From Lachnospiraceae bacterium UBA3826 (GTDB taxonomy: Bacteria > Bacillota > Clostridia > Lachnospirales > Lachnospiraceae), in the NCBI GenBank assembly GCA_002393095.1, contig DGII01000114.1, positions 1 to 28,021 of the forward strand: a stretch of DNA of 28,021 nucleotides. The letters run 5' to 3'. A model generated the notes under the pieces. The model saw only the letters and a program-made list of their open reading frames with translations. It was not told the DNA's origin and ran no database searches. Within the stretch, counting starts at the first letter, position 1. Every line of letters begins with the position of its first letter. The translations under genes were made by a program, and so were the position numbers. Positions 16,001-25,234 of this stretch are shown in pieces.

Positions 16001-18286
16001 ATGAAAAAAATCTTAATACTTACTCTGGGAACCGGTAATAATACCGTAGGAGCCCGTGGATATCTTACAACAACATATCTGCTTAATGGCAGGGAATACA
16101 AAGACACAAGTTATATTGCTGTACCGTTAATATGCGAGTATCGTCCGGATGAGATTGTTATTATCGGTACTGTTCATTCAGGGTGGAGTTCATTCTATTC
16201 TGCTTTTAAACTTAATGTGGACAATAAAAGTGTAGAAGACAATAGTGATACGAACCTGCGGATACTGTCTGAATACGAAGATTCCGATAAATACGGAAAG
16301 GATACCACATCTGATGAATTAATCGGTATAGCAGAGAGAATAACTGACATATACAGGAACAACCTAAGCTTTGGATATCTGATAGAGGAGGAATCCTTAT
16401 ATTCGCCTGAAATACATGTCATGCTATTGAGATATGGAATGAATGATATGGAATTAGCTGAGAATTACAGCTTGTTGGCCGGTCTTAAAGGAATACTTGA
16501 TATGAATGATTCCGAGGTGGCATTTGATATAACGCATTCCTTCAGATCATTGCCGATATATAATATCTCTGTACTTAATTATATTAAAAATTGCACGACT
16601 AAGCCTCTTAGGATTGCACATGTCTACTATGGGAATCTGGAAGTTAGGAAGGAGAATAATGATGTAGCTCCTATTGTTGATCTGGTCGAACTGATTAATG
16701 TTCTTGACATGGCATCAGGGGCGCGGGAATTTGTTAATACAGGTAATGCAGTATCGCTAATATCTGGGATATCACCTGATGAAGACGGCTTAATAGAAGC
16801 ACTTCGAAAGTTTACACTGGCTATTCAGTTAAATTCTTTCTTAGAGATAGATAAGACATTAGCTTCTCTGATTAAAGAGGCAGAGAACAGAGACCGTACT
16901 CGCTCCATGTATACTGAAATAAGAGAGATGATATATAGCGTTCTTCGGGTAAAGATGTTCAATTGTCCCGAGGAAGATCGTAGTCTGTCTGAGTACTATG
17001 ATTCGATGTCTATCCTAGATAAGAGATTCTTGCTTTGTAACTGGTGCGTTAATCAGAATCGTCTCGGGCAGGCAATTGTTAATTGCATTGAACTGTTCAG
17101 GAGTTTGATAACTCCCTTGTATGTAGAGATCAAGAATCTTAAAAGAGTCAATACCGAGTTTGATGAAAAGTACCGTAAAGACAGCGAGAACTTCTTCAAG
17201 AGCAAAAAAATGGTATTTAAAAGTTGTGATTATGATCGCAACATATCTTCTATAAGTGAATTGATCACTCGTGTAGATAACTATAAGGGAATTCGCAATA
17301 CTTTCGCACATCTGCTTATTAATGATCGGGGGCTGCCAACATCTGTTACTAAGGAAGATATCAAGGAACTGATCAATGAACTTGAACGCTTCAGAAAGAC
17401 AATAGATGCAAGCAAGACCGAAATACTTAAGCTCTTTAATAAGAACAGGAATTCATTGAGTGGTGATATACAGACAGATGTCGATGACCGAATCAGATTC
17501 ATTATAAGTGTAGGACGATTGCCGGTTAGATACAGCGAATTCTTCGAATCTGCCAATTCTAAGTACAGAGTATTTGCTCCGCCTGCCGAAATGCAAAAAA
17601 GCATTGAAGAGACCAAAAAACATGAGCGCAGAGGGGTGATGATAGCCGAGTATTGGAACAGGCATTTTGCCGGAGCTCTGGGAGAGATAGTTCTTATCGG
17701 CTTTGATATTACTGATCTGATAATATGCAGACAGGCGCTTGATACAGTTATGGATTCTCCTGAAGATGTAAAAGTCGAGATTTATGGAGGAGATGGAGCC
17801 GGTCGGTTGAATGCATTAAGGCTTGATGAGAATACATTCAATATAATATACAGTGAGTGCAGTCAAAAAGAATGCCTCAATTATTCTCCCACAGAGTGTA
17901 AAAAGGGTGGAAGGACCTTATTCGTTAATTTTACCAACCATCCATCGGGCAGTTGGGATGAACTACAGTTAAGCGAAGCAGAAGACTATGGGGAGGTCGT
18001 TGACATACATTTTCCAGTAGTACCGGCTAATGCAAATGAGAAAACAATAAGAAAGATCAAGGAGAAATGCCTGACTGAAATCAATGAATTAGACGGTGAG
18101 ATAGCGGCTGTTTTAGTGCAGGGAGAATCCTCGCTTGTGTATGGAATAGTCCATGAACTAAAAAAGGGCAGGATAAAAGTGTTGGCTGCATGTTCGGAGC
18201 GCAATGTTGTCGAAAGACTTAATGATAAAGGGGAGAGGGTTAAGGAGACAATATTCAGATTCGTCAGATACAGAGAATATAAGTGA
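16001..18286 (+). CDS. CARF-HEPN ancillary RNase with long C-terminal extension (Csx1/Csx2-like)
   Basis: 761 residues, much longer than usual CARF-HEPN proteins. The N-terminus (MKKILILTLGTGN, then GTVHSGW at about 56-62) is the CARF Rossmann fold of the TM1812/Csx2 type. DITHSFRSLP (176-185) is the DxTH motif that contributes to cyclic oligoadenylate binding. A helical HEPN domain holds the RNase motif RNTFAH (432-437, R-x4-H). Residues about 490-635 form an unrecognised region with APPAEM, GGDGAGR and three cysteines (C620, C625, C633). Residues about 638-758 look like a further small alpha/beta domain (TLFVNFTNHPS, then QGESSLVYGIV, then LAACSERNV). Inferred role: degradation of RNA on cOA signalling. 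No good ribosome binding site precedes the ATG. Confidence 0.85.
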   Translation: MKKILILTLGTGNNTVGARGYLTTTYLLNGREYKDTSYIAVPLICEYRPDEIVIIGTVHSGWSSFYSAFKLNVDNKSVEDNSDTNLRILSEYEDSDKYGKDTTSDELIGIAERITDIYRNNLSFGYLIEEESLYSPEIHVMLLRYGMNDMELAENYSLLAGLKGILDMNDSEVAFDITHSFRSLPIYNISVLNYIKNCTTKPLRIAHVYYGNLEVRKENNDVAPIVDLVELINVLDMASGAREFVNTGNAVSLISGISPDEDGLIEALRKFTLAIQLNSFLEIDKTLASLIKEAENRDRTRSMYTEIREMIYSVLRVKMFNCPEEDRSLSEYYDSMSILDKRFLLCNWCVNQNRLGQAIVNCIELFRSLITPLYVEIKNLKRVNTEFDEKYRKDSENFFKSKKMVFKSCDYDRNISSISELITRVDNYKGIRNTFAHLLINDRGLPTSVTKEDIKELINELERFRKTIDASKTEILKLFNKNRNSLSGDIQTDVDDRIRFIISVGRLPVRYSEFFESANSKYRVFAPPAEMQKSIEETKKHERRGVMIAEYWNRHFAGALGEIVLIGFDITDLIICRQALDTVMDSPEDVKVEIYGGDGAGRLNALRLDENTFNIIYSECSQKECLNYSPTECKKGGRTLFVNFTNHPSGSWDELQLSEAEDYGEVVDIHFPVVPANANEKTIRKIKEKCLTEINELDGEIAAVLVQGESSLVYGIVHELKKGRIKVLAACSERNVVERLNDKGERVKETIFRFVRYREYK

Positions 18287-18310
18287 TCAGAGGGAAAGGA
18301 ATGAGTAATA

Positions 18311-19753
18311 ATGGTCGACATAGTACTTTTTGCATTAAGTATCGTAAAAGGGGAGGAGTTGACAAGGAGATTCGTTGTCAAAGACAATAATTCAACTGTG
18401 ATGTACTCGGGAGATTACATCAGTGCAATGGAACCAATTATCCGCTATAAACTAAGTATGAGATCGGATAATGATACTGAATTCATTATTCTATGTTCTC
18501 AGGCGGTTCTGGATACAATTTCAAAGCTGAATATGAGTTCATATGATTACTTGATTGAACGGATAAAGACATTCACACATAATGAAGGTATTCCCGATGG
18601 AAGGATTAAGTATAAGGCAATTAATATAGACGAAGCAACGCCTGTAACCGGAATATATGAGACGGCTGAGTATATCAGATCAAAGAAGGGGAATATAGGG
18701 CATTTCTGGGTAGATACACATGGTGGATTCAGAGATATAAGCCTTATGCTTGAAGGTATATTATCGTTGCTTAAGGTATACGATATTATGCCTGATATTG
18801 TATATGGTATCAGATACAATGAAGGAAGGGAAACCGAGTTGATAGAGCAGACCGAGGCCTTCAGGATATTCGATTTCGTATCCGGTATCAATGAATTCAT
18901 CAATTACGGACGAATAGATATCATTAAGGGGTACTATAAGAACACTACAAATACGGCTCTGCTCGATGTTCTGAAAGCCATGGAGACAGTGTCGGACGGA
19001 ATACAGATGTGCGACCCCGAATCATATGTAAAGGGACTTAATGAGCTGGAGAAGACAATGTTCTCGGGAGATGAGTTGATTAGGACGGGAGAGCTGTTGT
19101 TTGATATCTTCCTTGAGTACATCCGTAACGATTACGGAGAACTGCTTGATTCTAAGAAGCGCACGCCACTCATGATAATCAGACGCAGTACAGCTAAGAA
19201 AATGTATCAGCAGGCGCTGACTTTTATCGAATCATTAATGCCGGAATTTTTCATTGACAATAAGCTGATATATTATAACAGGGAAAAGTATGAAAGCGTC
19301 GTAGATACTTGCAAGATCGATAATAAAAAGAATTATATGGATAATGGCCATTATATTTTTGATACGGGATGCATCAATGTGATCTATTACTTCAACAGAG
19401 AATTGACAGAGAAGATAAAATCAGGCAATAAGAATTATGCTGTAAGAGATACGGATTATCTTATATGTAAAGCCATCGAGATGGCATGTAACCCAAAGGT
19501 ATTGAGGACATCCTTGCAGGGTGGACTTCCCAAAGAATTAAGGCTTAATCCGGATACAAAGATTCCACTCCTGTCATGTATCATCGATCCGGATAAGAAG
19601 AATCTGCTTGGGAAGATACTCAGATTACATAAGGCATTAAAAGGCACTAGGAATCTGGTTAATCACAGTAACGGTAATATCAGACCGCCGATGGAGGGTC
19701 TGATCAATGCGATTAACTTATATATTGAGATGTTTGCGGAATTGGGATATTAG
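18311..19753 (+). CDS. CARF-HEPN ancillary RNase (DxTHG family, Csm6/Csx1-like)
   Basis: A second CARF-HEPN protein, 480 residues. The CARF domain covers about 1-200, with the DTHGGFRD motif at 135-142. The C-terminal HEPN domain carries RNLVNH at 447-452 (R-x4-H), the catalytic pair of metal-independent RNases. Proteins of this type are switched on by cyclic oligoadenylates made by Cas10 and cut RNA non-specifically. Sequence similarity to the preceding gene product is low outside the motifs, so this is not a recent duplication. GGGAAAGGA lies upstream; an ATG at 18301 is out of frame. cas10 follows after 19 bp. Confidence 0.88.
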   Translation: MVDIVLFALSIVKGEELTRRFVVKDNNSTVMYSGDYISAMEPIIRYKLSMRSDNDTEFIILCSQAVLDTISKLNMSSYDYLIERIKTFTHNEGIPDGRIKYKAINIDEATPVTGIYETAEYIRSKKGNIGHFWVDTHGGFRDISLMLEGILSLLKVYDIMPDIVYGIRYNEGRETELIEQTEAFRIFDFVSGINEFINYGRIDIIKGYYKNTTNTALLDVLKAMETVSDGIQMCDPESYVKGLNELEKTMFSGDELIRTGELLFDIFLEYIRNDYGELLDSKKRTPLMIIRRSTAKKMYQQALTFIESLMPEFFIDNKLIYYNREKYESVVDTCKIDNKKNYMDNGHYIFDTGCINVIYYFNRELTEKIKSGNKNYAVRDTDYLICKAIEMACNPKVLRTSLQGGLPKELRLNPDTKIPLLSCIIDPDKKNLLGKILRLHKALKGTRNLVNHSNGNIRPPMEGLINAINLYIEMFAELGY

Positions 19754-19772
19754 GATTCAAGGAGAGTATGAT

Positions 19773-21371
19773 ATGACAGACAATAGAGCTGTACTTGTAA
19801 TGTACGATGTCAGAGGGATACAGAATTACATTTTTAAGACATCCAAGGTTAAGGATGCTATAGGCGCTTCGGCAATTGTGGAAGATATTATAGAGAATGC
19901 GATCGCATACGCATGTAAGACCAAGGATATAAGTGATTCGGATATTGAATTAGAGTGGTGCAATACTGACGGTCCCATTGCATATACGGAGAAAGACCGT
20001 CGTGTACAGGTGTTATATATAGGCGGAGGTAATGCTTATCTTATATATGAATCAAAGGAGTTGGCGGTAGAGATAAGCCGTATAATGGCTAGATACACTA
20101 TTGACAATACTTATTCGCTTCAATTGGCGGTGGCAATAACTGACAAGACTGACAGTTATAAGGATGACTACAGAAGACTGAACGAGGAGATGATACGGAT
20201 TAAGGAAAGAATGGTTGTCTCTAAGCCATTGGATGCGCTTCCGATAATGGAGGTAGAGAAGAAGACCGGTTTCCCGATAACGTCAATTGAAAAGTATAAG
20301 GATTCATTGATCAAGTTAAGTACTGAGTCTGACCTTAAAAGGCGTGCAGGAAAGAGTAAGCGAAATCTTGACGGAGTGAGTGAAGTTGAACGAATACTCG
20401 ATAGCTATACTACAAGGAAGGGCTCTGACAGCATGATCGCCATAGTGCATATTGACGGTAATAATATGGGAAGCAGGATACGCGGCCTTGTAGAGGGAAT
20501 TGATGATTATAAGGAAGCAATAAGTCTGATGCGCACTATATCTTATAATATCAATAATTCATATAAAGCGGTATTTAACAACATGGCGGATCATTACAAT
20601 AATTTGATTGATAATTCGCAGTTTGGCAAAAAAGACAATATGAATTGTTTTGTAATGAAGATACTGACAGCCGGAGATGATATTACATATGTATGTAATG
20701 CCAAGATAGCTATTGCCACAGTTGAATACTTCGTGAAGCATATCATGGAATATGGAATGCTTGGCATGAACGGAGAGAAAAAGAATAGGTTCAGTGTCTG
20801 TGCCGGAATAGCATACATTAACAGTCATTTCCCGTTCAATATTGGATATGCTGTTGCCGAGGAGTGCTGTAATGTTGCCAAGAAAAGAGCTAAAGAGAAA
20901 GGCAATCTTGTAGATGGAGAGATCGGCAATTGGTTGGACTTCCAGGTATGTAAGAATATACATACTCTTAATCTTGAACTAACACGCAACAGAGAGTATA
21001 TCACACGAACAGGGGAGAAATTATATAAGCGCCCCTATTATATCAAGACCACTGACGCTTTCAAAAGGCAAGATGATAATAGAGACAGAAGAGAGGATAT
21101 TGAATCCTTTAAGGAAGAAATGCGGATTGTGAACGGAGATGGCAAAAAAGGTAGCGCTGATAAAAAGGTCATAGGGCGTTCCTTTGCTAAGAGACTGCGC
21201 AATACATATCCCATTGGTGAGGCTAGGGTAGATGAATTGGCATCGTTCCTAAGATCGAGAGTAAGTAGTTTTCCGGATGATTTGTATTACACGGATCGGG
21301 ATGGGAATCGGACTGCTATATATTATGATGCTCTGGAGATGATGGATTACTATGTGGATACCGAAAACTGA
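19773..21371 (+). CDS. cas10: Cas10 large subunit, HD-less, AGDD palm
   Basis: The signalling subunit of type III effector complexes; the palm domain makes cyclic oligoadenylates when target RNA is bound. The start is the ATG with AAGGAGAG 6 bases upstream, giving 532 residues. There is no N-terminal HD nuclease domain, as is usual for subtype III-D. The first palm begins at once (DVRGIQNYIFK, residues 12-22; YIGGGNAY, 82-89). The second palm has VHIDGNNMG (225-233, metal aspartate D228) and TAGDDITYV (299-307) in place of canonical GGDD. Both aspartates are kept, so cyclase activity is likely. A helical C-terminal domain follows from about 440. It lies just before the RAMP genes. Confidence 0.9.
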   Translation: MTDNRAVLVMYDVRGIQNYIFKTSKVKDAIGASAIVEDIIENAIAYACKTKDISDSDIELEWCNTDGPIAYTEKDRRVQVLYIGGGNAYLIYESKELAVEISRIMARYTIDNTYSLQLAVAITDKTDSYKDDYRRLNEEMIRIKERMVVSKPLDALPIMEVEKKTGFPITSIEKYKDSLIKLSTESDLKRRAGKSKRNLDGVSEVERILDSYTTRKGSDSMIAIVHIDGNNMGSRIRGLVEGIDDYKEAISLMRTISYNINNSYKAVFNNMADHYNNLIDNSQFGKKDNMNCFVMKILTAGDDITYVCNAKIAIATVEYFVKHIMEYGMLGMNGEKKNRFSVCAGIAYINSHFPFNIGYAVAEECCNVAKKRAKEKGNLVDGEIGNWLDFQVCKNIHTLNLELTRNREYITRTGEKLYKRPYYIKTTDAFKRQDDNRDRREDIESFKEEMRIVNGDGKKGSADKKVIGRSFAKRLRNTYPIGEARVDELASFLRSRVSSFPDDLYYTDRDGNRTAIYYDALEMMDYYVDTEN

Positions 21372-21387
21372 GAGGAGAAGTAAGGCT

Positions 21388-23538
21388 ATGACCCAAAATT
21401 ATGAACTGAGAATAGAACTACTGAGTGATCTGTGCGTATCGGATGGCGGAGTATACAACAGTATGCTGGATATTGATATATGTCATGACGAATATGGGTT
21501 CCCGTATATTCCCGCAAAAAGAATAAAAGGATGTCTAAGGGAATGCGGAATTGAACTGGCAGACTGGGATGATGATCCTAAGGATATGGAAAGAAGAGTG
21601 AATGCCTTACTCGGTAGTAAAGGCAGCTTGGATAATCATGCAAGGATCAGAATAGGTAATGCATATCCGACAGGTTATGATGAGGAGATACGAATAGTAG
21701 AAGACAGTCAGGGAAATCCCATACTTCATCCGCAGAATATCCTTAATCATTTTTCGTATATCAGAAGCCAGACGGCGATAAATTATGATTCGGGAGTAGC
21801 AGAAGAGGACTCATTAAGGACTATGAGAGTAGTCAACAAGGGGCTTGTGTTCGTGTCTCGTGTTGAGATTGAAGATGATGTTGAGGAAGAAGATGTGGAG
21901 CTTCTCGGTAGCTGCTGCGCTGCATTAAGACACATGGGGATATCAAGAACAAGAGGACTGGGGGAGGTTAAGGCAGCCTTAATCTGTTTGGAGAGTACTT
22001 CAATTGAAAAGGAGTGCAGTATTCCGCTTACGCAGGGAGCTAACATACTTAAGTATGAGATTGATATATGTGATCCGGTTATATGCAAGAGCACAACTGC
22101 GGGTGAGGAATCTACGATTGACTATATCGAAGGAAGTAAGATCCTTGGAATCATAGCTTCCGGCCTTAAGTCGACGGGTGAAGACTTTATTGACTATATA
22201 ACAGACGGGAAAATGATATGTTCCAACGCATACCTGTGTATAGGCGGAAAGAGAGCCCAAGAAGTGCCGGGATATCTGTATACGGTTAAGAACAATGAGG
22301 ATATCTGCATCAATAAGCTGTACGAGAATCCCGAGAGACGGAGGGAGTATTCGGATAAACAGCTTAATCAGATGAAGCATTGTTACATCGTAGATGATGG
22401 TAAGAGTATAAGAAAAGGAAGCGTAGAGACAGAGAATCGATATCACCACAGAAGACCGGAAGATAAAGCTATAGGCAGAGCGGCTTCTGTGATGGGTGAT
22501 TCCGATGCGGAATTCTATCAGATGTCGTCTATATCAAGAGGTCAGACATTCGCCGGATATATCATGGGCAGTGAGCGACAGATTAAAAAAGCATATGAGA
22601 TACTGTCCTCTCAGTATGAGACATATATCGGGTATTCTTCTTCAGCTGAGTACGGAAGAGTACGGATAAGAGTAACTTCTGCCGATACAGGGAAGGAGCC
22701 GGAGAAAGCATCTTCAAAGGACTTTGTAGCAGAACTTGCTGCACCTGCAATAGTGTATTCCGATAAGGCTATGGTAACGACGGAGCCTGTGAAGCTTGAA
22801 AGAGAGATATTAGCGACAATTGGCATGGATGTGGCTCATACAGGATATACTACTGAGAGTTTCCTAAGATATACAACAATTGGTGGATATAATGTGACAT
22901 GGAATATGAGAAAACCCACCATCAGTACATTTGATAAGGGAACAGCTATTGCTTTTCATTTTGACAAGCCTGTAGAGATACCTGTAGGCGATGGGATATA
23001 TATAGGCGAGAGAAGCACCGAAGGATATGGGGAGATAAGGATCAAGCCGTATGTCCCAAGTGATGAAGCGTATTCTGTAGGATGCGATTCCAACGGGGAT
23101 ATGAAAGGGGTAATAAAACTTGATATCGAAGGGAATGCGTTCCTTACAAAGCTATGTGAAGAGTCAATGCGCGAGTATATACAGAAAAAAGCAGTATTGG
23201 ATGCGAATAAATACTTCTCAGAGATCAAAGATTACATGAAGGCGACTATAAGCAATATGATCTTGCTTCTCAATGAATGCTCTACTATGGAGGAAGTAAA
23301 TGAAGGAATAGAGAAGAGATTCGGTGGTAAAAAGTCCGAGGTTAAGATAGAGAAGTATAGTTATGCCAAAGAATTAATCTCAAATACCATTAATAATACT
23401 GACGGGATAGACAGAAGCTTTGCCGAAGAAAACGAGATTACGGGATTCAATGCAGACAGTAACTATATTAGAATGACATACTTAAGAACATATCTGATTC
23501 ATGCAAAATATAAACTCAGAAGGGAGGGAAAAGCGTGA
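21388..23538 (+). CDS. csx10: Csx10-like RAMP protein with Cas7-Cas5-Cas11 architecture
   Basis: A backbone subunit of a type III-D effector, 716 residues; AGGAGAAG 8 bases before this ATG decides the start. The N-terminal Cas7-like domain (1-205) contains DIDICHDEYGFPYIPAKRIK; D28 or D30 is at the position of the RNA-cleaving aspartate of Csm3. Its glycine loop is TRGLGEV. A second RAMP region (about 220-430) ends in SSAEYGRVRI, and a further segment ends in STEGYGEIRI (542-551), together Cas5-like. The last 130 residues look all-helical (KYFSEIKDYMKATISNMILL), as expected for a Cas11-type small subunit. This is the layout of the Cas7-Cas5-Cas11 fusion of the Synechocystis III-Dv complex. 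Domain borders are by eye. Confidence 0.82.
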   Translation: MTQNYELRIELLSDLCVSDGGVYNSMLDIDICHDEYGFPYIPAKRIKGCLRECGIELADWDDDPKDMERRVNALLGSKGSLDNHARIRIGNAYPTGYDEEIRIVEDSQGNPILHPQNILNHFSYIRSQTAINYDSGVAEEDSLRTMRVVNKGLVFVSRVEIEDDVEEEDVELLGSCCAALRHMGISRTRGLGEVKAALICLESTSIEKECSIPLTQGANILKYEIDICDPVICKSTTAGEESTIDYIEGSKILGIIASGLKSTGEDFIDYITDGKMICSNAYLCIGGKRAQEVPGYLYTVKNNEDICINKLYENPERRREYSDKQLNQMKHCYIVDDGKSIRKGSVETENRYHHRRPEDKAIGRAASVMGDSDAEFYQMSSISRGQTFAGYIMGSERQIKKAYEILSSQYETYIGYSSSAEYGRVRIRVTSADTGKEPEKASSKDFVAELAAPAIVYSDKAMVTTEPVKLEREILATIGMDVAHTGYTTESFLRYTTIGGYNVTWNMRKPTISTFDKGTAIAFHFDKPVEIPVGDGIYIGERSTEGYGEIRIKPYVPSDEAYSVGCDSNGDMKGVIKLDIEGNAFLTKLCEESMREYIQKKAVLDANKYFSEIKDYMKATISNMILLLNECSTMEEVNEGIEKRFGGKKSEVKIEKYSYAKELISNTINNTDGIDRSFAEENEITGFNADSNYIRMTYLRTYLIHAKYKLRREGKA

Positions 23539-24848
23539 GGATACATCAGATCATTAGAAGAACATATTATTCCGTTAAGATCGTCACAGAGTCACCCTTA
23601 AGCATCTCTAACGGTGAGAGTGATAATACGGATTCGGATGTACTGACCAATGGCTCAGGAGAATTCTTCGTACCGGGTACATCTCTTGCAGGTGCATTTC
23701 GCAATTATATAGGGATATCAAAGGATACGGATTGTATATACGGTTATTCCTCGGGCGAAAATGGAAGAATGAGCTCTATGATTATATCGGATATGTACTT
23801 TGATAATGATAAGAAGCTCGTAAGATCAGTCCGTGACGGAGTAGCTCTTACAGATGAAAAGAATGTGGATAATAAATTCGATATGGAGATAATAGAGCCG
23901 GGTATAACAGGAATGATCCGACTTGAGGTGATACAGAGAGATGGTGATAGCTATGATCATGAAGGCTCCATACTTAGGTTGATTAATGGAATCCAGTCCG
24001 GCGAAATTCGACTGGGAGCCAATAAGAACAGAGGATTTGGAAGATTACGCATATTGGGGGTATCTGAGAAGACATTCGATAAAGAGAGCAGGAATGAATG
24101 GATTAAGGAGTGTAAAAGCGGGATACATAATAGTTCCTCCGACGACTATATGACTTATGATGAATGGATAAAGGGTAAGGAACAGACAGATGGAATGTAT
24201 GTGACGGCTGCCAGATCGCTTGTGTTGCGCGGAGGAATAAGTATAAGGCGATATTCAGCCAAGCCCGGTAAGGCTGACTATGAGCACATTACAAGTAACG
24301 GTCGTCCTGTAGTACCCGGTACAAGCTGGAATGGGGCTATCAGGGCGGACGCCAAGATGATCCTGTCAAGACTTGGATGTAGTGAGAATAAGGTGCAGCA
24401 GCTTATTAAGCAGTGGTTCGGATTCGTAGATATAAGGACAGATAATTCAATACTGGATATAGACAGTGAGAAAGCCAGACAATCAATGATAGTCATATCG
24501 GAAAGTATCATAGAAGGCGCAAGACCACTGCCGATTAAAAGGAACAAGATAAGCAGATTCTCTTCAGGAACAGCAGATGGGGCATTGTATTCAGAGATAG
24601 CATACTATGACGGTACTACTACCTTACAATACATGATCAAGAAGGATAACGAAAGAAGCTATAAGGCACTCATCGGTCTTATGGAAATTGTATCAGGTGA
24701 TATAGCTAAGGGATATGTATCGATAGGCGGACTTGCAGGAGTAGGAAGAGGCTTATTCTCAGAAGATACACATAGCCGGATAATATATAGCGAGGAAGTA
24801 GATGTAAGTGAATGTATGACTGAATTATACAATATAGTGAGGGATTGA
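23535..24848 (+). CDS. Double Cas7 RAMP protein (Cas7-2x-like)
   Basis: 437 residues with two Cas7-like units. Unit 1 (about 10-185) has SNGESDNTDSD, then FFVPGTSLAGAFRNY; D30 aligns with the catalytic aspartate of Csm3. Its glycine loop is NKNRGFGRLRI. Unit 2 (about 220-415) has DYEHITSNG, then VVPGTSWNGAIRADA, and ends with a glycine loop GGLAGVGRGLF. Each unit should bind one crRNA segment and cut target RNA at 6-nt spacing. The start is GTG, overlapping the previous stop (GTGA), with AGGGAGGG upstream. Such tandem Cas7 proteins are known in III-D and III-E systems. Confidence 0.85.
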   Translation: MRIHQIIRRTYYSVKIVTESPLSISNGESDNTDSDVLTNGSGEFFVPGTSLAGAFRNYIGISKDTDCIYGYSSGENGRMSSMIISDMYFDNDKKLVRSVRDGVALTDEKNVDNKFDMEIIEPGITGMIRLEVIQRDGDSYDHEGSILRLINGIQSGEIRLGANKNRGFGRLRILGVSEKTFDKESRNEWIKECKSGIHNSSSDDYMTYDEWIKGKEQTDGMYVTAARSLVLRGGISIRRYSAKPGKADYEHITSNGRPVVPGTSWNGAIRADAKMILSRLGCSENKVQQLIKQWFGFVDIRTDNSILDIDSEKARQSMIVISESIIEGARPLPIKRNKISRFSSGTADGALYSEIAYYDGTTTLQYMIKKDNERSYKALIGLMEIVSGDIAKGYVSIGGLAGVGRGLFSEDTHSRIIYSEEVDVSECMTELYNIVRD

Positions 24849-24850
24849 AT

Positions 24851-25234
24851 ATGACTGTAAGAGATATGAGAAGAATCAATGAGGCTCCGAATCAGGGCAC
24901 ATATCTAATATATACAAGGAAGAGGGTTCTCTTCGGAAAGTATACATCGATAGAAGAGGCGATAGGTGAAGCCGATAAGGATGAGATACTTGAAGTTCAT
25001 CTTTTTGACAATGCATCTGAGTATCGTGCCATTACATCCGAAAGTAAGCGTCATGCTGAGGGCGTAGTTGAATATATAGCTGATTTTGCAGATGAGAGGG
25101 ATTCAGTATACAGAGAGAATTGTATGCTGGAAAATGGTGGGAATATTACCGTATTAAATCATATAACATATGATAAAGATAACGGTATGGCAGTAATTGA
25201 CGACTATAGATTGATAGGGGGCATATATGAGTGA
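24851..25234 (+). CDS. csx19: Csx19-like type III-D protein
   Basis: 127 residues from the ATG two bases after the previous stop, with GAGGGA upstream; a TTG at 24845 is a less likely start. The pattern (YLIYTRKRVLFGKY, then EILEVHLFDNASEYRAI, then DDYRLIGGIYE) resembles Csx19, a small subunit found only in III-D loci and present in the Synechocystis III-Dv complex. Position between the double Cas7 and the insertion-bearing Cas7 is the same as in that system. There are no catalytic motifs; a structural role is expected. The family call leans partly on context. Confidence 0.68.
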   Translation: MTVRDMRRINEAPNQGTYLIYTRKRVLFGKYTSIEEAIGEADKDEILEVHLFDNASEYRAITSESKRHAEGVVEYIADFADERDSVYRENCMLENGGNITVLNHITYDKDNGMAVIDDYRLIGGIYE

